Source: Thermocrinis sp.
Lineage (GTDB): Bacteria > Aquificota > Aquificia > Aquificales > Aquificaceae
NCBI GenBank assembly: GCA_009903855.1
Contig: WYEK01000012.1
Span: 1 to 8,180, forward strand
Reading direction: 5' to 3'
Length of the DNA: 8,180 nucleotides
Positions 4,067 through 8,180 of the stretch are shown here, piece after piece. Position 1 is the stretch's first letter; each line of letters begins with the position of its first letter. Both the position numbers and the translations under genes were made by a program. Below the pieces are notes generated by a model. It did no database searches and was not told the origin of the DNA. It saw only the letters and a program-made list of their open reading frames with translations.

Positions 4067-7000
4067 ATGCATACCTCAAAAGAGGTGGTACTACTAATAA
4101 TATAAGTAGTCCTGAGATGAGCATACCACCCACTACCACAATTGCGAGAGGTTTTTGTATCTGACTTCCTACACCCTTTGCAAGTGCAGTAGGCAAAAGT
4201 CCCATGGATGCGGTAAAACTACTTAAAAGTACAGCTCTAAAGTTCTCTTTTGCACTTCTTTTAGCGGATTCTGTGGGAGATAGTCCATCAAGTATATGTT
4301 TTTTATAAGCCTCCAGCATAAATGATATGTTTAATACGGATATTCCAAGTATGGATACGAAGCCTACTATAGCTGAAAAACTCATGGGATGTCCAGCTAT
4401 CAAAAGGCTTACTGAACCTCCAAAAAGTGCAAATAGAATGCCTGACATAGCGATAAGAGTATTTCTCACAGAACGATTTATTATGTAAAGAAAAACGCTA
4501 AGGGAAAGAAGTGCAAGAGTGCTAGAAAAGGCAAAACGCCTTAAACCTTCTACCAAACTCTTGAACTGCCCACTCCACTCCATGAAGTATCCTTCCGGTA
4601 GCTGAATATCCTTCACAGATTCCTGGGCTTGGCGCACAGTTCCCGCAAGGTCTTTGGAAACCACGCTAAACTTTATGGGTATGTATCTTTTGTAATTTTC
4701 TCTGTATATAAAGGACGCACCTGTGCTGAACCTTATGTCTGCAACAGAAGATAGCTTTACGTAAGAACCATTAGGCAGTAAGATGGGAATATCCTTTATT
4801 TTTGAAACATTCTGTCTAAGTTCCTCTGGAAGTATCACAAGTAGAGAGAAGCGTTTGTCTCCCTCTATGACCTGTGTAGCTTCTTTTCCACCCAATGCTG
4901 CGGATACAGTATCCATAAGCTGTTCCACACTAAGACCATAGGTAGCAAGTTTTTCTCTGTCTGCTTCTATCACCAAGTTGGGTTGCCCTATTTCTCTAAA
5001 GATACCTACATCTTCAACACCATTTACCTTAGATATACTTTCCTTTACTTGATTTGCTATTGCATCCAGTTTATAAAGGTCATCGCCAAAAATCTTTACC
5101 GCATTCTCCCCTTTTACTCCTGTTATAACCTCCTCAAGGTTATCCTGTATATACTGAGAGACGTTTATATCTGCATTAGGAAACATACTTTTCACACCCT
5201 CTCTTATAGCTTCTTCCAACTCTTCTTTAGACTTAAACCTCTTCCATTGGGAGTAAGGTTTTAGGTCTATGAAGTACTCAGAATTGAAAGGTCCAGTTGG
5301 GTCTGTTCCGTCCTCTGGTCTTCCCACTTGAAACTCTACGGTTTTTATCTCAGGAAATTTCAGCAAAAAGTCTCTTACTTTTTTAGCGTTTTCGTAAGTT
5401 TGGGAGAGGGATATGGAATAGGGAAAAATTATACGCATATAGACGTTTCCTTCGTCCATCTTGGGAATGAACTCAAGTCCTAAACTTTTTATGACAAGAA
5501 GGCTAAGCAGTCCCAGGGAGGAAATTATTAAGATTATATGTTTTAGCCTCAGATTTAAAAGCCTATTGAGAACTTTGTCATAGATATGCTCTGTAATTCT
5601 AACTACAGGCGTTTCTTCTTTGGCAGACTTAACCGCCAAAACCAAAAAAGCCACCACAAAGGTAAAAGTCAAAATTACTACAGCAGTTATTGCATAAAGG
5701 TAAGTTTTGACCATAGGTGCAAATATGCGCTTTTCGGCTCCTTCCATCAAGAAAATGGGAATGAAGGATATACCGATTAAAATTATTGAGAAAAAAAGAA
5801 GCTTTCCTACATCCTGAGAAGATTGGACTATTCCACGCTTGACCCCAAACTGCTTTGTGTTTCTGAGGTAGTTTTCTATGAAAAGCAAAGGTATGTCAGC
5901 TATTATTCCAAAGTCTATAGCCGCTATGGAAAGAAAGTTGGCGGATTCTCCTCTTATTGCCATAACACCTAGGGCTACAACCAAAGACATAGGAACCGCA
6001 AGGGCTACCAATAATGCTATCCTAAGATCGCCTAAGAATATAAAGACAGATGCAAACACCAAAACTATACCTACAATAGCTATCTCCGAAACTTTGTGAA
6101 TAACAGTGTCTATGAGTTTACCCCTCTCGTAAAAAGGCACAACCTTCACATCCTTCGGAAGAATATAAGAGTTTAGTTCTTGAATCTTTTCCTGTATAGA
6201 CCTTATAGACGGAATGCTTTTGGCATCTCTGCGTAGTATAACCACACCCATAACTATGTCGTCTTTTTCATTTAGCCCCACTATACCCGTTCTTGGTATG
6301 TTGCCAAGCTTAACTTCCCCAAGGTCCTTTATCAAAACGGGCACACCGTTGCGATAAGCAACTACTATCTGTTCTATGTCTTTAATACTCTTGATTAGAC
6401 CTACTCCCCTTATAAGGAAGTACTGAGAACCAAAATCTATTGCTCTACCCCCCGCATTTATGTTAGAGTTTGAAATGGCTTGAATTACGTCAGACAAAGA
6501 AATTTTGTATTTTATGAGATTTTCAGGTTTTACCTCCACTACGTAAGCCTTTATAAAACCACCGTAGCTTGCTACATCCTCTACGCCCTCTGCGGTTTTT
6601 ATGTATCTGGATATAACCCAATCTTGCAGAGTCCTCAGTTCCATAAGGTCCCTGTTGCCTACTACGGTGTATCGCATTACCTCCCCTATGGGATTGGGTA
6701 TTATTTGAGGTGATACTCCATCAGGAAGGTTAACTGTAGATAGCCTATTTATAACTTCTTGTCTTGCTTCTCTGTAGGGTATGTCGTAAGAGAAGGTACA
6801 CTTGATGTCCGAAAGACCGTATAACGAGATAGAGTTTATACGATGAAGACCACGCATACCCGCAAGGGCTATTTCCAAAGGCACAGTTATCTGTCTTTCT
6901 ACTTCCTCTGCAGACCTACCGGGATAAATGGTAACTATCTCTATGACGGGTGGTGAAGGGTCGGGAAAGGCTTCTACATTTAGATTTCTCAGAAAAATTG

Positions 7001-7079
7001 CAAAGGCGCCAACAAATACGAGTGTAATAAGTATAAAGAGTAAAGCATTGTTCGCAACAAAGCTCACCCAAGACCTCAA
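4050..7079 (-). CDS. Heavy-metal-type RND efflux pump (CzcA/CusA-like), 1009 aa
   Basis: This is the inner-membrane, proton-driven pump of a tripartite exporter. It has the RND plan: TM1 (about 13-30), a large periplasmic porter loop (31-332), TM2-TM6 (333-482), TM7 (513-532), a second loop (533-846) and TM8-TM12 (847-997). NVEAFPDPSPPVIEIVT and YPGRSAEEVE near the N-terminus are typical of the heavy-metal branch. TM4 keeps the acidic relay Asp389, Asp395 and Glu402, matching D402/D408/E415 of CzcA. However, the usual VDGAVVMVEN is changed to ADIPLLFIEN, and the TLVP-type motif normally seen in TM6 is absent (TFTFVVAFLVL), so the exact substrate is uncertain. Its length is near that of CzcA/CusA (about 1040). 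The start is TTG at 7079, supported by GGGAGGT (7086-7092) 6 bases upstream and by the overlap with the adaptor stop in TTGA. Monovalent Cu/Ag, divalent Zn/Co/Ni and organic substrates all remain possible. Confidence 0.93.
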   Translation of the reverse strand: MRSWVSFVANNALLFILITLVFVGAFAIFLRNLNVEAFPDPSPPVIEIVTIYPGRSAEEVERQITVPLEIALAGMRGLHRINSISLYGLSDIKCTFSYDIPYREARQEVINRLSTVNLPDGVSPQIIPNPIGEVMRYTVVGNRDLMELRTLQDWVISRYIKTAEGVEDVASYGGFIKAYVVEVKPENLIKYKISLSDVIQAISNSNINAGGRAIDFGSQYFLIRGVGLIKSIKDIEQIVVAYRNGVPVLIKDLGEVKLGNIPRTGIVGLNEKDDIVMGVVILRRDAKSIPSIRSIQEKIQELNSYILPKDVKVVPFYERGKLIDTVIHKVSEIAIVGIVLVFASVFIFLGDLRIALLVALAVPMSLVVALGVMAIRGESANFLSIAAIDFGIIADIPLLFIENYLRNTKQFGVKRGIVQSSQDVGKLLFFSIILIGISFIPIFLMEGAEKRIFAPMVKTYLYAITAVVILTFTFVVAFLVLAVKSAKEETPVVRITEHIYDKVLNRLLNLRLKHIILIISSLGLLSLLVIKSLGLEFIPKMDEGNVYMRIIFPYSISLSQTYENAKKVRDFLLKFPEIKTVEFQVGRPEDGTDPTGPFNSEYFIDLKPYSQWKRFKSKEELEEAIREGVKSMFPNADINVSQYIQDNLEEVITGVKGENAVKIFGDDLYKLDAIANQVKESISKVNGVEDVGIFREIGQPNLVIEADREKLATYGLSVEQLMDTVSAALGGKEATQVIEGDKRFSLLVILPEELRQNVSKIKDIPILLPNGSYVKLSSVADIRFSTGASFIYRENYKRYIPIKFSVVSKDLAGTVRQAQESVKDIQLPEGYFMEWSGQFKSLVEGLRRFAFSSTLALLSLSVFLYIINRSVRNTLIAMSGILFALFGGSVSLLIAGHPMSFSAIVGFVSILGISVLNISFMLEAYKKHILDGLSPTESAKRSAKENFRAVLLSSFTASMGLLPTALAKGVGSQIQKPLAIVVVGGMLISGLLILLVVPPLLRYAYVEER

Positions 7080-8101
7080 GGTGATACCTCCCTCATGGGA
7101 TTTAGGAGTACCTTCTGCCCCTCCTGTAAACCTTCTAGTACTACATTACCGTCTTCCAACTCCTTTACAAAAACTACTTCTTTCTTCTCTAGTTTTCCAT
7201 TTTCCAGAAGGTAAACGTAAAACTTACCATCTTGGTATAAAAGAACTTTTTTTGGTAATACCGCGTACTCTTTTTCTCCTGTGAGAATCTTTATGTTAAA
7301 AAACATGTTTATCTTGAAAGGCTCTTTTTCTAAGGGCTCTATGTAAACCTTTACTACATGGGTTTCTGGATCTACAACGTCGCTTACATACTTCACTATA
7401 CCCTTAAAGTTCCTATCAGGATAGGTGCTTATGCTAAACTCTACGATGTTTCCCCTTTTGACCTTAAAGGCGTCCTTCTCAGGAAGTAGAGCAACCACCA
7501 TGACCCTTTTGGGGTCTGCAACGCTCATTATTTCCGTAGATGTATCCACGCTATCACCTACATGCGCACTTATCTGGTAAACCACACCCTCTATAGGAGA
7601 CCTTACATCGCTCATGCCCATGCCACCACCCAACAGCCTTAGCTTCTGCTCCACGCCCTCCAGCTGGGCTTTTATTACTTTATAGTTGGTTTCTGCATCC
7701 ATAAGTTCGCTTTTTGGTATAGCTCCTATCTCGTAAAGTTTTTGCTTTAATTCGTATAATCTTTTTGACTGTTCTAATTGTGCCGTCAGAGAGATTTTTT
7801 GGGAGTATAGATCCGTTGTGTCTGGTGCTTTTATCACCGCAAGTAGCTGACCTTTCTTTACCTTATCTCCAACTTGTACGTTTATGCTTTGTATAACACC
7901 CGGTAGCCGTGATGTTATTTTTACCACACCTTCTTTATCGGGCTGTACGCTACCAGTAGCTTCTACGAAATCTTGCACTTTTTGAAAAATCACCTGAATA
8001 GTTTGAGTTTCTTGAGTTTTTTCTTTTTCTGTCAACTTTTCTTCCTTTTTACCGCAGGCAAATAGAAGTACAAAGGCAATCATTAAAAACCTAACTTTCA
8101 T
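7076..8101 (-). CDS. Periplasmic adaptor (membrane-fusion) lipoprotein of the RND exporter, 341 aa
   Basis: The protein links the inner-membrane pump to the TolC-type channel. From ATG 8101 it starts with KVRFLMIAFVLLFAC, a lipoprotein signal whose Cys16 would be lipidated. A charged linker (17-33) follows. Then come the first half of a biotinyl-lipoyl fold (64-91, RLPGVIQSINVQVGDKVKKG), an alpha-helical hairpin (about 98-157), the second lipoyl half (166-190, VRSPIEGVVYQISAHVGDSV), a beta-barrel domain (198-275) and a membrane-proximal domain (276-341). This is the CusB/CzcB plan. It lacks the His- or Met-rich N-terminal metal sites seen in some CzcB and CusB proteins. ATG 8101 is preferred over TTG 8110 because GGGAGG (8111-8116) is 9 bases from the ATG but directly touches the TTG. 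Its start overlaps the channel gene's stop (ATGA), and its TGA (7076-7078) overlaps the pump's TTG, so the three genes are translationally coupled. Confidence 0.93.
   Translation of the reverse strand: MKVRFLMIAFVLLFACGKKEEKLTEKEKTQETQTIQVIFQKVQDFVEATGSVQPDKEGVVKITSRLPGVIQSINVQVGDKVKKGQLLAVIKAPDTTDLYSQKISLTAQLEQSKRLYELKQKLYEIGAIPKSELMDAETNYKVIKAQLEGVEQKLRLLGGGMGMSDVRSPIEGVVYQISAHVGDSVDTSTEIMSVADPKRVMVVALLPEKDAFKVKRGNIVEFSISTYPDRNFKGIVKYVSDVVDPETHVVKVYIEPLEKEPFKINMFFNIKILTGEKEYAVLPKKVLLYQDGKFYVYLLENGKLEKKEVVFVKELEDGNVVLEGLQEGQKVLLNPMREVSP
7086..7092 (-). promoter_or_regulatory. Ribosome binding site of the RND pump gene
   Basis: GGGAGGT on the minus strand stands 6 bases from TTG 7079, inside the end of the adaptor gene. 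It supports the non-ATG start. Confidence 0.75.
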
Positions 8102-8180
8102 AATTTCCAACCTCCCAAGATCTTCAAAGTGTAGTAGCTTTGTAGGTATTGATAACGAGCCTGAAGAAAGGTATTCATAA
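8098..8180 (-). CDS. TolC-family outer-membrane efflux channel, last 26 codons
   Basis: From the window edge to TGA 8098-8100 the minus strand reads an open frame containing FLQARYQYLQSYYTLKIL followed by GGWKL. An aromatic, Gln-rich helix of the type ARY.YL.SYY.LK, with a short tail after it, is how TolC/CusC/CzcC-type channels usually end. The position directly in front of the adaptor gene, sharing ATGA with it, fits an exporter operon in the order channel-adaptor-pump. Only the C-terminus is visible, so the subfamily cannot be given. Confidence 0.75.
   Translation of the reverse strand, partial: MNTFLQARYQYLQSYYTLKILGGWKL
8111..8116 (-). promoter_or_regulatory. Ribosome binding site of the adaptor gene
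   Basis: GGGAGG on the minus strand, 9 bases from ATG 8101, lies within the last codons of the channel gene and decides between the two candidate starts. Confidence 0.7.

Noticed and set aside
4983..7284. Plus-strand frames of 64-118 codons inside the exporter genes
   Set aside because: All are antisense to long, well-conserved coding sequence and carry no start signals of their own.
1..8180. tRNA, rRNA, CRISPR arrays, riboswitches, phage genes or defence systems
   Set aside because: I saw no repeat-spacer pattern, no tRNA-like cloverleaf, and no phage or defence protein motifs on either strand.

Overview
The window looks like a piece of chromosome from a thermophilic member of the Aquificota (Hydrogenobacter/Thermocrinis-like). 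This is an inference from moderate GC, heavy use of AGG/AGA and ATA codons, very tight gene packing with overlapping stops and starts, strong AGGAGG-type ribosome sites, and the style of the proteins. No 16S rRNA or other taxonomic marker is present.

Layout. (1) 1-590: the 5' part of an insertion sequence on the minus strand. It holds the first 174 residues of a DDE transposase and a leader hairpin that contains the Shine-Dalgarno site. (2) 648-2587: a zone of gene decay. It holds a metallo-beta-lactamase-fold hydrolase with its front missing and its middle deleted, a multiply broken uroporphyrinogen-III C-methyltransferase (siroheme synthesis), and the 3' end of a siroheme nitrite/sulfite reductase. 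One intact TPR gene with a clear promoter sits inside this zone. (3) 2674-3786: a plus-strand pair, an intact sirtuin (CobB/Sir2) followed 6 bases later by a DeoR-type HTH protein with a cysteine-rich, NosL-like C-terminal half. The end of that half seems to be frameshifted. (4) 3836-8180: a minus-strand tripartite efflux operon in the order TolC-type channel (only its last 26 codons), lipoprotein membrane-fusion protein and heavy-metal-type RND pump. It ends in a short reading frame that looks like the leftover C-terminus of an outer-membrane beta-barrel.

How the parts relate. The efflux operon would span both membranes: TolC channel, lipid-anchored adaptor and proton-driven inner-membrane pump, probably exporting a metal cation or a similar toxic solute. 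Loss of both a siroheme-synthesis gene and a siroheme reductase, with their remnants abutting, suggests that the lineage lost siroheme-dependent assimilation of nitrite or sulfite here. The sirtuin carries the Y-x-x-R acyl-pocket motif of desuccinylase/demalonylase (SIRT5/CobB-like) enzymes and may be co-transcribed with the HTH-cysteine protein.

I found no convincing new multi-gene system. The most interesting points are the IS leader hairpin that could hide the transposase ribosome site in read-through transcripts, the facing remnants of a siroheme pathway, the HTH/NosL-like fusion beside a sirtuin, and the unusual membrane motifs of the RND pump.
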